Positions 35,549 through 44,699 are shown, counted from the first letter of the stretch. The stretch: 64,000 nucleotides of DNA from CAZPBN01 sp964584935 (GCA_964584935.1 CAZPBN010000007.1:62001-126000); one strand, 5' to 3'. Translations and numbers: made by a program. The notes: a model not told the origin generated them from the sequence alone.

Positions 35549-37347
35549 AGCTCTTCCTCCTCAATGACGGGAATCTGCAAATCATATAACTTTCTATAAA
35601 TTCCATTTTTCCTGTACAAATTCTGGTGTGTCCCCTCTTCCACTATCTTCCCTTTATCCACCACCATGATTTTATTGACTCTTCTTATGGTTGAAAGACG
35701 ATGAGCAATCACAATGGTTGTCCTATTTTTCATTAAATTGGACAGGGCTTTTTGGACAAATTTTTCCGATTCAGAATCGAGGGCTGAAGTGGCTTCATCC
35801 AGTATGAGAATAGGAGGATTCTTGAGCATTGCTCTGGCTATGGCTAATCGTTGTCGCTGCCCACTTGAAAGCATCCCTCCTTTTTCCCCAATAATGGTAT
35901 CGTACTTCTGAGGAAGTTTCATAATAAAATCATGGGCTTCAGCCGCTTTCGCTGCTTTTTTAATTCTTTCCTCACTAACATTCTCAATTCCATAGGCAAT
36001 ATTATTCCTTACCGTATCATTGAAAAGAATCAATTCTTGAGTAACCAGTCCTATTTGAGATCGGAGAGAATTCAAGGTGACTTCACTTATATCATATCCA
36101 TCGATATAAATTTTACCTGAGTTGATTTCATAAAACCGAGAAATAAGATTGATAATGGTTGTCTTCCCTGCCCCACTGAGACCAATAAGGGCGACTGTTT
36201 GAGCCGGCTTCACTTTGAAACTCACATTATGAAGCACAGGCTTTTCATGATTATAACTGAAGGAAACTTTATCAAACATAACTTCTCCCTTGACTTCAGG
36301 AAGCTCAACGGCATCGGGTGATTCTTTGATTTGTGTCTTTTCTTCAAATATCTCCCTAATCCGTATATAACCTGCCACTCCCTGCTGGATAACATTATTT
36401 GCCCGGCTCAATCTCTTGATCGGTGTGTACATCATAAAAATGGCAACCATAAAGGAACCGAAATCACCAGCACTCAAATAGCCTCCGGCAATCCGTTGTG
36501 TTCCCACAAAAAGAATAAATGCTCCTAACACACCGCCCATGAATTCCATAAAAGGAGAAGAAAGGCTTCCGATCCATGCTAATTTAATAGAGGTTTTAAA
36601 ATAATTGTAAGTGGCTTGAATAAATTTGCCGATTTCGAATTTTTCCATTGTAAACGATTTCACAATCTTATTCCCAGTAATAGATTCATGAAGCAAATTA
36701 AAGATATTTGCCATTCTTTTCTGATTAAGCAAGCCCTTTCTTCTCAACTGAACACTGAACGCTGCTAAAGGAACTACTGCCAGAGGAGCCACCACAAATG
36801 AGGCTAATGCCAGATGCCAATCCTTAATAAACATCCCCACTAAAAGGACCAAAATAATAAGGGCTTCCCTTATAACATCCCCCATACTTCCAGAAACAGC
36901 TTCCCGGACTTTATCGATATCATTGGTCAATCGAGACATCAATTCGCCGGTAGACGTGCGATCGAAAAATCGAGTGGATTGACTCAAAAGGTTGGTATAC
37001 AAATTGTCTCTTAAATCTTTCACCACTTTATGCCCTATGGACTTCATGAAAAAGGTGGAAAGAAAAGTGAAAAACCCCTTACCAAAAATAACCACAACAA
37101 GGACCAAAGGGATAAATTTGACTATCTGGTTTTCACTGATATTAAAGAGGTTAAACACATAATCCATTAAACGCGTTTTTTCAGGAGGAGCCCCTGAAGA
37201 AACATTCCACATTTTATCTATAATCGGCTGAATGAGGTCAACGAAAACATAAGTGAAAAATGCCACAAAAATTGAAAAAACAAAGGACAAAATAAGTCTT
37301 TTCTTTTCACTAAGGGTTAATTTTAAAAGTATGATTATGTCTTTCAT
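35545..37347 (-). CDS. msbA: Lipid A export permease/ATPase, MsbA-like
   Basis: 600 residues, an ABC half-transporter: six membrane helices (about 15-320) and a nucleotide-binding domain with Walker A GLSGAGKTT, signature LSSGQRQRLA, Walker B ILILDEATSALD and the H-loop. It flips lipid A-core or related lipids at the inner membrane. The name is by similarity; other type IV ABC exporters look alike, and no lipid A biosynthesis gene is adjacent. It is preceded by the Asd-like gene with a 5-bp gap. Confidence 0.8.
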   Translation of the reverse strand: MKDIIILLKLTLSEKKRLILSFVFSIFVAFFTYVFVDLIQPIIDKMWNVSSGAPPEKTRLMDYVFNLFNISENQIVKFIPLVLVVVIFGKGFFTFLSTFFMKSIGHKVVKDLRDNLYTNLLSQSTRFFDRTSTGELMSRLTNDIDKVREAVSGSMGDVIREALIILVLLVGMFIKDWHLALASFVVAPLAVVPLAAFSVQLRRKGLLNQKRMANIFNLLHESITGNKIVKSFTMEKFEIGKFIQATYNYFKTSIKLAWIGSLSSPFMEFMGGVLGAFILFVGTQRIAGGYLSAGDFGSFMVAIFMMYTPIKRLSRANNVIQQGVAGYIRIREIFEEKTQIKESPDAVELPEVKGEVMFDKVSFSYNHEKPVLHNVSFKVKPAQTVALIGLSGAGKTTIINLISRFYEINSGKIYIDGYDISEVTLNSLRSQIGLVTQELILFNDTVRNNIAYGIENVSEERIKKAAKAAEAHDFIMKLPQKYDTIIGEKGGMLSSGQRQRLAIARAMLKNPPILILDEATSALDSESEKFVQKALSNLMKNRTTIVIAHRLSTIRRVNKIMVVDKGKIVEEGTHQNLYRKNGIYRKLYDLQIPVIEEEEL

Positions 37348-37352
37348 TTGGG

Positions 37353-38366
37353 TTAGGGAACGGAGATCATTTTCAAACCAATTTCATAAGCGTTCATAGC
37401 GGAGCCAAGGACTAAATTATCAGCGGTCATCCAGATCCAGTAGCTTCTGGGAATATTCACCTCTTTTTTAATATTTCCAATATGGATTTGTTCCTCCCCA
37501 GCAGCCGAAACCGGTGAAGGAAGAGAGCGCTTAGACAGCTTAAATAAAGGAGAATTGATAAATAGTTTTTCAAGTCTTGGAATCTCAATATCATCACTCA
37601 ATTCCAAAAAGACCTTTATGGAATAGGCGTGGAACACAGGAACTTGAATAATGGATAATGAAATTGGAAATTGTCTATTATTCAAGACCCTCCGAATCTC
37701 TGAAACGATCTGCTGTTCTTTAAAATCAAATCCATCTTTATCCGAAGGTCCTATTCTTAAAAGGAGATTGAATGCAATCTGTTCCTTGAATTCTTTTTTT
37801 GATACCGATCCACTGCTTAATAAAGAAAAACTCTGATCTGCGAGCTCTTTGATCCCCATATCTTCATAAACAGAAATGGGTTGAAGAACAAAACTAAGAG
37901 ATTTTACTATTTTTGACTCTTTTAAAATCAAATGATGAAAATGAGAAAGGATTATCGTAACCGGATGGGGATTGGCAACCAAAACAGGTTTATTTTTCTC
38001 AATAATTTTATCATTGACCCCATCCACAATTATGGGGATTTTTTCCTCATTATTGAAGGTCTCACTCAAATCAACGGCTCTAAAAGATTTCTGCTTTTTT
38101 GCAAGAAGTCCCAGCTCTTTATTGACGGACTTTTCCGCAGCTAAAAAAACCAGATCATTGGAAACAATGAAATCCTTTTCAAGACTATGGATCACTTTGG
38201 GTTCATCCTTGAAATGGGTCAGTTTACTGAATTCTTTTTCCACGTGAGAATCATAAAACTCCAAATCACGAACAAAGGATTGATTGCGGCTTAAGACATT
38301 TTTTATCTCTTTTCCCCGTAGAGATTCTGTGCCTACCAATGCCACCCTAATGTTCTTATTTGCCAA
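37353..38366 (-). CDS. Catalytically inactive aspartate-semialdehyde dehydrogenase homologue (Usg-like)
   Basis: 337 residues with the Asd fold: Rossmann start RVALVGTESLRGKEI, then FLAAEKSVNKEL, and AVDLSETF near 100. The catalytic cysteine motif NPNCST is NPHPVT at 132-137, so Cys is replaced by Pro. The active-site His in VPVxxGHS is Tyr248 (VPVFHAYS). The end has IWMTADNLVLGSAMNA, where Asd has WVVADNLRKGAA. It therefore cannot make aspartate semialdehyde by the known mechanism. E. coli Usg is a comparable non-enzymatic relative. Its function is unknown. Confidence 0.75.
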   Translation of the reverse strand: MANKNIRVALVGTESLRGKEIKNVLSRNQSFVRDLEFYDSHVEKEFSKLTHFKDEPKVIHSLEKDFIVSNDLVFLAAEKSVNKELGLLAKKQKSFRAVDLSETFNNEEKIPIIVDGVNDKIIEKNKPVLVANPHPVTIILSHFHHLILKESKIVKSLSFVLQPISVYEDMGIKELADQSFSLLSSGSVSKKEFKEQIAFNLLLRIGPSDKDGFDFKEQQIVSEIRRVLNNRQFPISLSIIQVPVFHAYSIKVFLELSDDIEIPRLEKLFINSPLFKLSKRSLPSPVSAAGEEQIHIGNIKKEVNIPRSYWIWMTADNLVLGSAMNAYEIGLKMISVP

Positions 38367-38384
38367 TGGTATATCGCCCCCTTT

Positions 38385-38609
38385 TTATTGACCTTCTTTT
38401 TTGAACTGCGCCATTAAAAAATACATTTTATCCTTAAGCATAAGCTTTTTCTTTTTTAAATTTTTTTCTTGAACTCTTTCTTTTTCCGTCAAATATGACT
38501 TTTTGTTGAATTTCTCAAGTTCTTTTTCACAATTCTGATGCTCATTAAAAACTTTTTTAAATTCTTTATTCTTTTTCAGCATTATCTTTTTGATCTCATT
38601 TTCTTTCAT
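38385..38609 (-). CDS. Small DUF465 (YdcH-type) coiled-coil protein
   Basis: 74 residues, all alpha and highly charged. NKKSYLTEKERVQEKNLKK and KLMLKDKMYFL match the DUF465 pattern of about 70-residue helical hairpins. Function is unknown in the family. It begins the leftward run of Asd-like, msbA, yicC and gmk genes; the gap to the next gene is 18 bp. Confidence 0.7.
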   Translation of the reverse strand: MKENEIKKIMLKKNKEFKKVFNEHQNCEKELEKFNKKSYLTEKERVQEKNLKKKKLMLKDKMYFLMAQFKKEGQ

Positions 38610-38673
38610 GACATATTCTCCGTGGGAAAGAATATCACAAGATTTTTAGGAATTCAATCACATACCATATATT

Positions 38674-38699
38674 CAGACGTAAGACGCAAGACGTAAGAA
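38674..38699. repeat. Copy B of a short dispersed intergenic repeat
   Basis: CAGACGTAAGACG followed by CAAGACGTAAGAA, the reverse orientation of the copies at 13422 and 61152. A weaker relative (CAGATGTCAGATGTAAGAA) starts near 38793. The rest of 38610-38970 has no gene. Confidence 0.4.
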
Positions 38700-38872
38700 A
38701 ACTGGTTCACAAAACCGAAGAAATAGAGAAAAATAATTCGTGCATTGTATCATCATAGAATAAGAAAGATGAAAAAATTCTTCAGATGTCAGATGTAAGA
38801 AATCAGACAGAAAGACACCACGTTGTCAGTTAAGATGGTAAGATAAAATGATGGAAATGGTAAACAGAAATA

Positions 38873-38910
38873 CAATGAACATCCTGGCTGAATGGTTTCA
38901 TTGCTTTTTT
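38873..38910 (+). terminator. Terminator-like hairpin facing right, no known gene upstream
   Basis: CAATGAA (38873-38879) and TTCATTG (38897-38903) form a perfect 7-bp stem with a 17-nt loop, followed by C and six T. No rightward gene precedes it within the intergenic region. Confidence 0.3.
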
Positions 38911-38970
38911 AATCCAAGAACCTGACTGAAAGAATTGAATCCTTAAAATATCTTGGAAAAATAATGAAGA

Positions 38971-39043
38971 TGGCGAGGGACGGAATTGAACCGCCGACGC
39001 AGAGATTTTCAGTCTCTCGCTCTACCGTCTGAGCTACCTCGCC
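38971..39043 (-). tRNA. tRNA-Phe (anticodon GAA)
   Basis: A 73-nt cloverleaf on the minus strand. Acceptor GGCGAGG pairs with CCTCGCC, the D-arm includes GCTC/GAGC, and the anticodon stem AGAGA/TCTCT holds the loop CTGAAAA with anticodon GAA. The T-arm loop is GTTCAATTC, and the discriminator base is A. The 3' CCA is not encoded; TCT follows. A good promoter lies upstream. Confidence 0.97.
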
Positions 39044-39077
39044 AAGTCAAAAATCTCAATCCTTAATGATTTTAATT

Positions 39078-39106
39078 AGTATAAATATCTCTAAAAATAA
39101 AGTCAA
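39078..39106 (-). promoter_or_regulatory. tRNA-Phe promoter
   Basis: Minus strand TTGACT (39106-39101), 17-bp spacer and TATACT (39083-39078). Both boxes match five of six. Transcription would begin about 28 nt before the mature tRNA 5' end. Confidence 0.7.
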
Positions 39107-39142
39107 ATTGAATTTTATTCTGGTTATTGGTATATCTTTATC

Positions 39143-39300
39143 TGGATTGTCCGATCAAGTCGAACAATGACACAGAATGGATTGTCCGATCAAGTCGAAC
39201 AATGACACAGAATGGATTGTCCGATCAAGTCGAACAATGACACAGGATGGATTGCCCGATCAAGTCGAACAATGACACAGGATGGATTGTCCGATCGATC
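39143..39300. repeat. 35-bp tandem repeat array of imperfect hairpins
   Basis: Four full units at 39143, 39178, 39213 and 39248, each exactly 35 bp and nearly identical, then a degraded fifth unit from 39283 (a GATC duplication and scrambled end). Each unit begins TGGATTGTCCGATCAAG. Each contains ATTGTCCGA, loop TCAAG, then TCGAACAAT, a 9-bp stem with one mismatch. There are no variable spacers. The array sits between tRNA-Phe and galU. 39301-39456 has no gene. Confidence 0.92.
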
Positions 39301-39386
39301 AAGTCAGACGATCAGACTGGGTCGTATCTAATCACGTATATCACTTCTAAACGTCTATTGTGACACAGTCTGAATGACTGGAAATA

Positions 39387-39408
39387 ATTGAACAGTTTTG
39401 AGTTCAAT
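39387..39408 (-). terminator. Possible galU terminator hairpin
   Basis: ATTGAAC (39387-39393) and GTTCAAT (39402-39408) form a perfect 7-bp stem with an 8-nt loop, about 50 bp beyond the galU stop. On the minus strand only TATTT follows, so termination would be weak. Confidence 0.3.
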
Positions 39409-39456
39409 ATTTTCAATATTCCATTGACCTTAATAACCATATAAAAATAAAATACT

Positions 39457-40320
39457 TCACTCTGTTAAGGTTTTCAGAAAAATTTTTAATTCCTTATTAA
39501 ATTCAGGCCTCTGCAAAGCCAGCTCAACATTGGCTTTAATAAAGCCCATTTTATTCCCGGCATCAAACCGCTTCCCTTCAAAAAGATAGCCGTAGACAGG
39601 CTGTTCTTTGGAAAGCAATTTTATGGCATCGGTGATCTGAACCTCTCCGGATTGATCAGAAGAAGTTCTTCTTATGGCATCAAATATTTCAGGTGTGAAC
39701 ACATAACGGCCTATGATGGCAAGGTCAGAAAACGCTTTTTCAGGGCCCGGCTTTTCAATCATATCCTCGACCTGAAAAACTCTTTCCGATATTTTCTTAG
39801 GCTTGACAATTCCATATTTCCTCATACCCTCTTCATCAACCCGACCCAGGACAATGATGGAAGTTTTATACTGTTCATAAGCACTGATTAGCTGACCGAT
39901 GCAGGGAGTGGGGCACACAAAGATATCATCAGGTAAAAGGACGGCAAACGGTTCATTCCCTACAAATTCTTCTCCCACCATGATGGCATGCCCCAGTCCG
40001 AGAGCTTCTTTCTGCCGAATATACCAGAATTCAGCAAGGTTTGATATGTTCCTGACTTCTTGCAAGAGATCTGTTTTGTTTTTTTTCTCTAGAAATTGCT
40101 CCAATTCCGGACTGCTGTCAAAATAATCTTCCATAGAAGATTTTCCTCTGCTTGTGATAACCGCGATTTTCTCAATGCCTGCCTGGACCGCTTCCTCAAC
40201 TCCATACTGGATAAGAGGTTTGTCCACCACAGAAAGCATTTCTTTAGGCTGGGATTTGGTTGCCGGAAGAAACCTCGTTCCAAATCCAGCTGCTGGTATG
40301 ATTGCTTTTCGAATTTTCAT
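39457..40320 (-). CDS. galU: UTP-glucose-1-phosphate uridylyltransferase
   Basis: 287 residues; makes UDP-glucose for cell-surface polysaccharides. Nucleotidyltransferase signature AAGFGTRFLPATKSQPKEML with the catalytic lysine, VDKPLIQY, and further GalU motifs LGLGHAI and VLLPDD. Length is normal. GAGG precedes the ATG. It is insulated from the upstream porin gene by a strong terminator. Confidence 0.94.
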   Translation of the reverse strand: MKIRKAIIPAAGFGTRFLPATKSQPKEMLSVVDKPLIQYGVEEAVQAGIEKIAVITSRGKSSMEDYFDSSPELEQFLEKKNKTDLLQEVRNISNLAEFWYIRQKEALGLGHAIMVGEEFVGNEPFAVLLPDDIFVCPTPCIGQLISAYEQYKTSIIVLGRVDEEGMRKYGIVKPKKISERVFQVEDMIEKPGPEKAFSDLAIIGRYVFTPEIFDAIRRTSSDQSGEVQITDAIKLLSKEQPVYGYLFEGKRFDAGNKMGFIKANVELALQRPEFNKELKIFLKTLTE

Positions 40321-40349
40321 TATAAAACCTCATTTAAAGTAAAAACTAT

Positions 40350-40387
40350 AAAAAAGGCCAGGCAGAATTATTTGCTTCTACCTGACC
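40350..40387 (-). terminator. Rho-independent terminator of the FadL-like gene
   Basis: On the minus strand GGTCAGGTAGAA pairs with TTCTGCCTGGCC over 12 positions (two G-T pairs), with an 8-nt loop, directly followed by six T (40355-40350). It lies between the porin stop at 40438 and the galU start. Confidence 0.85.
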
Positions 40388-40437
40388 CTTCAATAATCAG
40401 AAGTTCAAAAAAATAACAGAATCGTTTTGTTATTTTT

Positions 40438-41748
40438 TTAGAATCTATATCCTACCGATATGCTGGGAACCAGGATATTCATATTATGGGTTCCCGGCAT
40501 GGCTTCAGCCATTTCTGGATCCAAGGGATTGATGGTTCTTTCTTTGCCCATCAGATATTCAAAACCAACATCAATATTAAGGCCGTTGAGACTGTAACCA
40601 AAACCAAGGCAGATCACGTTGAAATCAAAGTTGGGCAGCAATATATTCATAGTTTTATCCGGAGCAGGGGCAGGATCGATATAATAACCAGCTCGAAAAG
40701 CCAGGGATTTCATTGCATATTCTGCTCCGAATCTTATCTGCATCGCATTTCCCCAATGCATAGGTCTGACATCCTCTCCTTGTGCCCGCATGAAAATTGA
40801 CCAAATGGGATCCGTGTAGGTGGCTTTCAATTCATCTATTTTTGACCACTGTGTCCATTGCAAATCAGCGGTTACGGTGAGACCATCAACCGGCTTAACA
40901 GCAACTCCTCCGCCAATGAACATCGGCCAGGTTACTTCTCTTTCTGCATCAGAAGTTGTGTCAATAGTCACTCCATAAAAAGGACTGGTAGGATCCATGG
41001 ATAAAATCCCAATATTGGAAATAGTTGCTTCTCCGCTGAACTTGATAGTGGTTGCTGTCCTGTAAGTGGCACCAATACTGACCATTTCGCATGGTTTTAC
41101 AAGAATTCCAAAAGTAGCTCCATATCCCCAGCCATTAAGACTTTCCTCATACTGCTCGAGATTAGCGGCTCCGCTGCCTCCTGCATGCATGGCAATATCA
41201 AACATCCCATAATTGACATTCAACGTCGCCCCAATGGCAATGGCATCACTTATTTTATAAGCCAGAGCAGGAGCAATGGAAATCATTCCTATCTTACTTC
41301 TCCAATCGATAGTCGGATCACCACTGATTAAAGCAAGATCACTTCCATCCCAACTGGCACCAAGCCCGGAAGGAGTATAAACTCCTATCCCTGCCACAAG
41401 ATTATCTCCTAAAGGATGATAATAGGCTCCCATGCCAGCAAGATAGTGTTTGCTTTTTGTCTCAGCATCAATGGTATATCCGGGAATCAGAGCGCTCATA
41501 TCCAGGCTGTATTCTCCTTTAGGGATAAGATCTGTTCCATAAAATCCAAAATGCTTCTTCTCAAACATTGCCATTCCGGCTGGATTCCAGAAAATCGTGC
41601 TGAAATCATCGGCAAGACCTATAAAGGCACCTCCCATAGCCTGTGCGCGGGAACCAAGACTGTTCAGGTTCAATCCATTAGCAAAAGACATGGTGCTCAA
41701 CAAAAAAGTAAATACTAACACACCCAAAAAAACCTTTGTTTTTTTCAA
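40438..41748 (-). CDS. FadL/OmpP1/TodX-type outer-membrane porin
   Basis: 436 residues. Signal peptide cut near SFANG, the plug segment LGSRAQAMGGAFIGLADDFSTIFWNPAG typical of FadL (given in parts: LGSRAQAMGGAF, DDFSTIFWNPAG), alternating beta strands, and the terminal GYRF. The family imports long-chain fatty acids or aromatic hydrocarbons across the outer membrane; the substrate is not readable. TTG start with a textbook AAGGAGG. It has its own promoter and terminator, so it is a single-gene unit. Confidence 0.88.
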   Translation of the reverse strand: MKKTKVFLGVLVFTFLLSTMSFANGLNLNSLGSRAQAMGGAFIGLADDFSTIFWNPAGMAMFEKKHFGFYGTDLIPKGEYSLDMSALIPGYTIDAETKSKHYLAGMGAYYHPLGDNLVAGIGVYTPSGLGASWDGSDLALISGDPTIDWRSKIGMISIAPALAYKISDAIAIGATLNVNYGMFDIAMHAGGSGAANLEQYEESLNGWGYGATFGILVKPCEMVSIGATYRTATTIKFSGEATISNIGILSMDPTSPFYGVTIDTTSDAEREVTWPMFIGGGVAVKPVDGLTVTADLQWTQWSKIDELKATYTDPIWSIFMRAQGEDVRPMHWGNAMQIRFGAEYAMKSLAFRAGYYIDPAPAPDKTMNILLPNFDFNVICLGFGYSLNGLNIDVGFEYLMGKERTINPLDPEMAEAMPGTHNMNILVPSISVGYRF

Positions 41749-41776
41749 TTTTACCTCCTTCTCAGTTTTTATATTG

Positions 41777-41804
41777 TTTATAATATTTGATATTGAGTTG
41801 TCAA
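41777..41804 (-). promoter_or_regulatory. Strong sigma70-like promoter of the FadL-like gene
   Basis: Minus strand TTGACA (41804-41799), 16-bp spacer, TATAAA (41782-41777). Start of transcription near 41770, about 22 nt before the TTG start. Confidence 0.7.
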
Positions 41805-41828
41805 ATGAAATATTTTACTAGCACTTTT

Positions 41829-42050
41829 TCAAACAGCTTTGACTTCTTTGACTTCAGGGATTTTTTCCTTTAAAAACTTCGCAACTCCCTGGGTTAAAGT
41901 GATCTCCTTCATGGGACACCCCTCGCATGCCCCTAGGAGTCTGATTTTCACAACACCGTCCTCGGTCACTTCAACAAATTCCATATCTCCTCCATCAGCT
42001 TGAAGCTGGGGTCTTAACTCTTCAATGGCTTTCTTCACATCTTCTTCCAT
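41829..42050 (-). CDS. NifU C-terminal domain protein (Nfu-type Fe-S scaffold)
   Basis: 73 residues, a free-standing Nfu domain: RPQLQADGGDMEFVEV and the cluster-binding CEGCPMKEITL (CxxC). It assembles or carries Fe-S clusters; the window encodes several Fe-S proteins. It follows clpB by about 28 bp. Confidence 0.92.
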   Translation of the reverse strand: MEEDVKKAIEELRPQLQADGGDMEFVEVTEDGVVKIRLLGACEGCPMKEITLTQGVAKFLKEKIPEVKEVKAV

Positions 42051-42078
42051 ATTCCATCTCCTTAAAAAAATAAAAAAT

Positions 42079-44655
42079 TTAATTCATCACAATATCGTTT
42101 TTATCATTCACATCAACCTTTACCGTATCTCCCTCGCTGTATTTCCCTTCTATCATTTTCAGGGCTAAAGGATTCTGGATATCTTTTTGAATCGTTCTCT
42201 TCAATGGTCTTGCTCCGTAAACAGGATCATATCCTTTTTCTGCTAGTGATTTTTTTGCTTTGTCACTCACTTTTATTTTTATTTTCTTGTCTTTGAGAAG
42301 TTTTTCCAATTCCTTAATCTGTAAATCCACAATCTTAAGAATGGATTCCTCAGAAAGAGTTTGAAACACGATGATTTCATCCACACGATTAAGAAATTCA
42401 GGCCTGAATTGATTTTCCAAAATAGTTTTTACCTTTTTTTCAGCCTCAGTGAAGTCGCGACTGTATTCTTTAATCACCTGGCTTCCCAGATTCGATGTCA
42501 TTATAATAATGGTGTTCTTAAAATCAACCGTTCTTCCCTTTCCATCCGTTAATCGTCCATCATCAAGAATTTGAAGAAGAATATTAAAGATATCCATATG
42601 AGCTTTTTCTATCTCATCGAGAAGAATCACCGAATAAGGCCTTCGTTTTATTGTTTCGGTAAGCTGGCCTCCTTCCTCATATCCAACGTAACCGGGAGGG
42701 GCTCCAATCAATCGGGATACCGTGTGTTTTTCCATGTATTCAGACATATCAAGCCTCACTATCGCCCGTTCATCATCAAAAAGAAATTCTGCAAGAGCCC
42801 GCGCTAGCTCGGTTTTTCCAACCCCGGTGGGACCTAAAAAAATGAAAGAACCCAAAGGCCTGGAAGCATCCTGAATGCCCGCTCTGGCTCTTCTTATGGT
42901 ATCAGAAACTGATTTTATGGCATGACTTTGTCCGACAACTCTTTGTTCGAGTCTTGATTCCATTTTCACAAGTTTCTCCACATCTCCTTCCATCATCTTT
43001 GATACCGGAATCCCTGTCCATTTGGAAACAACCTGGGCAACATCCTCCTCATCCACTTCTTCCTTAAGCATTTTCTCTTTTGTTTGAACTTCATCCAGTT
43101 TTCCTGATAATTCTTTGAGTTTTTTGTCAGCTTCCACTAGCTTTCCATGCCTGATTTCTGCTACTTTCTCCAATTCTCCTCTTCTTTCGGCATTCTGCTC
43201 TTCAATCTTCAAATTGTCGATATGTTCTTTAATTTTGTTTATCGAATCAATCAATTCTTTCTCTTTTTGCCACCGTTCCCTGAGAATCGCGCTTTTTTCT
43301 TTCAACGCAGCCAATTCCTCCCCTAACTTATCTGACTTCTCCTTTGCACTTTTATCGTTCTCCTTTTTTAAAGCCTGTCTTTCAATCTCTATCTGAGTAA
43401 TTCTTCTTTCCAGTTCATCAATTTCCGCAGGCATGCTGTCTATTTCAATTCTTATTCTGGAGGCAGCTTCATCAACCAAATCAATAGCCTTATCCGGAAG
43501 GTACCTATCTGTAATGTAACGGTTCGAAAGAGTTGCCGCTGCAATTAAAGCAGAATCCTTAATATCAACTCCATGATGAACCTCATATTTCTCCTTCAAT
43601 CCTCTTAATATGGAAATTGTTTCCTCAACTGATGGCTCTCCTATAAAGACCTGTTGAAACCTTCTCTCCAGAGCGGCATCTTTTTCTATATGCTTTTTAT
43701 ACTCATTTAAGGTTGTTGCCCCCACACATCTTAATTCTCCCCTAGCCAAAGGAGGTTTCAGCATATTGGAAGCATCCACAGCCCCCTCTGCCGCTCCAGC
43801 TCCAATAATGGTATGAAGTTCATCAATAAAAAGGACTATTTCACCCTCTGCTTCTTTAATTTCTTTGATAACCGCTTTCAGTCTATCCTCAAATTCTCCT
43901 CTGTATTTAGCCCCCGCAATCAAAGTGCCGATATCCAGTGAAATAAGCTTTTTATTTTTCAAAGACTGAGGCACATCTCCATTAGCTATCCTCTGAGCGA
44001 GACCTTCCACAACCGCAGTCTTTCCCACTCCGGCTTCTCCAATCAGAACAGGATTATTCTTGGTTCGCCGGGAAAGAACCTGGATAACCCTTCGTATCTC
44101 ATCTTCCCGTCCGATCACTGGATCCAATTGCCCTTTTTCTGCCATCTCTGTAATATTTCTTGTGTAGCGCTGCAGAACCTGGTATTTCCCTTCCGGTTGA
44201 GGATCCGTAACCCTCTGGGTTCCTCTAATGGACATCAATGCTTTAAGAACGGCATCTTCATCGATTCCATTTTCCTTCAATACCTTATTGGTTGCGGTTC
44301 CTTCTTCTTTAAGCATGGCTAAAAAAAGATGTTCTGTGGAAATGTATTCATCTTTTAATTTTTTTGATTCCTTTTGGGCCTGTTTCATCACCTTGTCCAG
44401 AGATGAAGAAAGAGCCAGTCTCCCCCCTCCGCTCACTTTAGGTGTTTTATTCAGAATATCTTCCACATCTGAACGGATTTTTGAACTGTTTGCCCCGATT
44501 TTACTCAAGATTGAAAGAACAATATTCTCCTCCTGACTTAGAAAAGCCCAGAGAAGATGTTCTGGCTTCAACTCAGGATGGCCCAATTCTTCTGCCCTTG
44601 TTTGGGCAAGCTGAATAGCCTCTTGTGACATAACAGTGTATTCATCCCACTTCAT
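42079..44655 (-). CDS. clpB: ATP-dependent disaggregase ClpB
   Basis: About 858 residues: N-domain repeats (to about 145), AAA1 with GEAGVGKTAV and DELHTIIGAGAAEGAVDA, the long coiled-coil middle domain, AAA2 with GPTGVGKTEL and DEIEKAH, and the C-terminal domain. With DnaK it rescues aggregated proteins after heat stress. The chosen ATG (MKWDEYTV) has AGGAG upstream; an ATG 39 bp earlier adds residues outside the family. No CIRCE or HAIR element is seen. Confidence 0.95.
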   Translation of the reverse strand: MKWDEYTVMSQEAIQLAQTRAEELGHPELKPEHLLWAFLSQEENIVLSILSKIGANSSKIRSDVEDILNKTPKVSGGGRLALSSSLDKVMKQAQKESKKLKDEYISTEHLFLAMLKEEGTATNKVLKENGIDEDAVLKALMSIRGTQRVTDPQPEGKYQVLQRYTRNITEMAEKGQLDPVIGREDEIRRVIQVLSRRTKNNPVLIGEAGVGKTAVVEGLAQRIANGDVPQSLKNKKLISLDIGTLIAGAKYRGEFEDRLKAVIKEIKEAEGEIVLFIDELHTIIGAGAAEGAVDASNMLKPPLARGELRCVGATTLNEYKKHIEKDAALERRFQQVFIGEPSVEETISILRGLKEKYEVHHGVDIKDSALIAAATLSNRYITDRYLPDKAIDLVDEAASRIRIEIDSMPAEIDELERRITQIEIERQALKKENDKSAKEKSDKLGEELAALKEKSAILRERWQKEKELIDSINKIKEHIDNLKIEEQNAERRGELEKVAEIRHGKLVEADKKLKELSGKLDEVQTKEKMLKEEVDEEDVAQVVSKWTGIPVSKMMEGDVEKLVKMESRLEQRVVGQSHAIKSVSDTIRRARAGIQDASRPLGSFIFLGPTGVGKTELARALAEFLFDDERAIVRLDMSEYMEKHTVSRLIGAPPGYVGYEEGGQLTETIKRRPYSVILLDEIEKAHMDIFNILLQILDDGRLTDGKGRTVDFKNTIIIMTSNLGSQVIKEYSRDFTEAEKKVKTILENQFRPEFLNRVDEIIVFQTLSEESILKIVDLQIKELEKLLKDKKIKIKVSDKAKKSLAEKGYDPVYGARPLKRTIQKDIQNPLALKMIEGKYSEGDTVKVDVNDKNDIVMN

Positions 44656-44670
44656 AGGTACTCCTATAAT

Positions 44671-44699
44671 ATTAAAATATGCACTTGTCCTCAAGTCAA
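44671..44699 (-). promoter_or_regulatory. Possible clpB promoter with overlapping dyad
   Basis: Minus strand TTGACT (44699-44694), 17-bp spacer and TTTAAT (44676-44671). A small perfect dyad, ACTTG-AGGA-CAAGT (44696-44683), sits over the -35. The -10 is so close to the start codon that transcription would begin inside the ribosome site, which counts against it. Confidence 0.25.

Noticed and set aside
39143..39300. CRISPR array
   Set aside because: The 35-bp units are directly contiguous with no unique spacers, and no cas gene is in the window.
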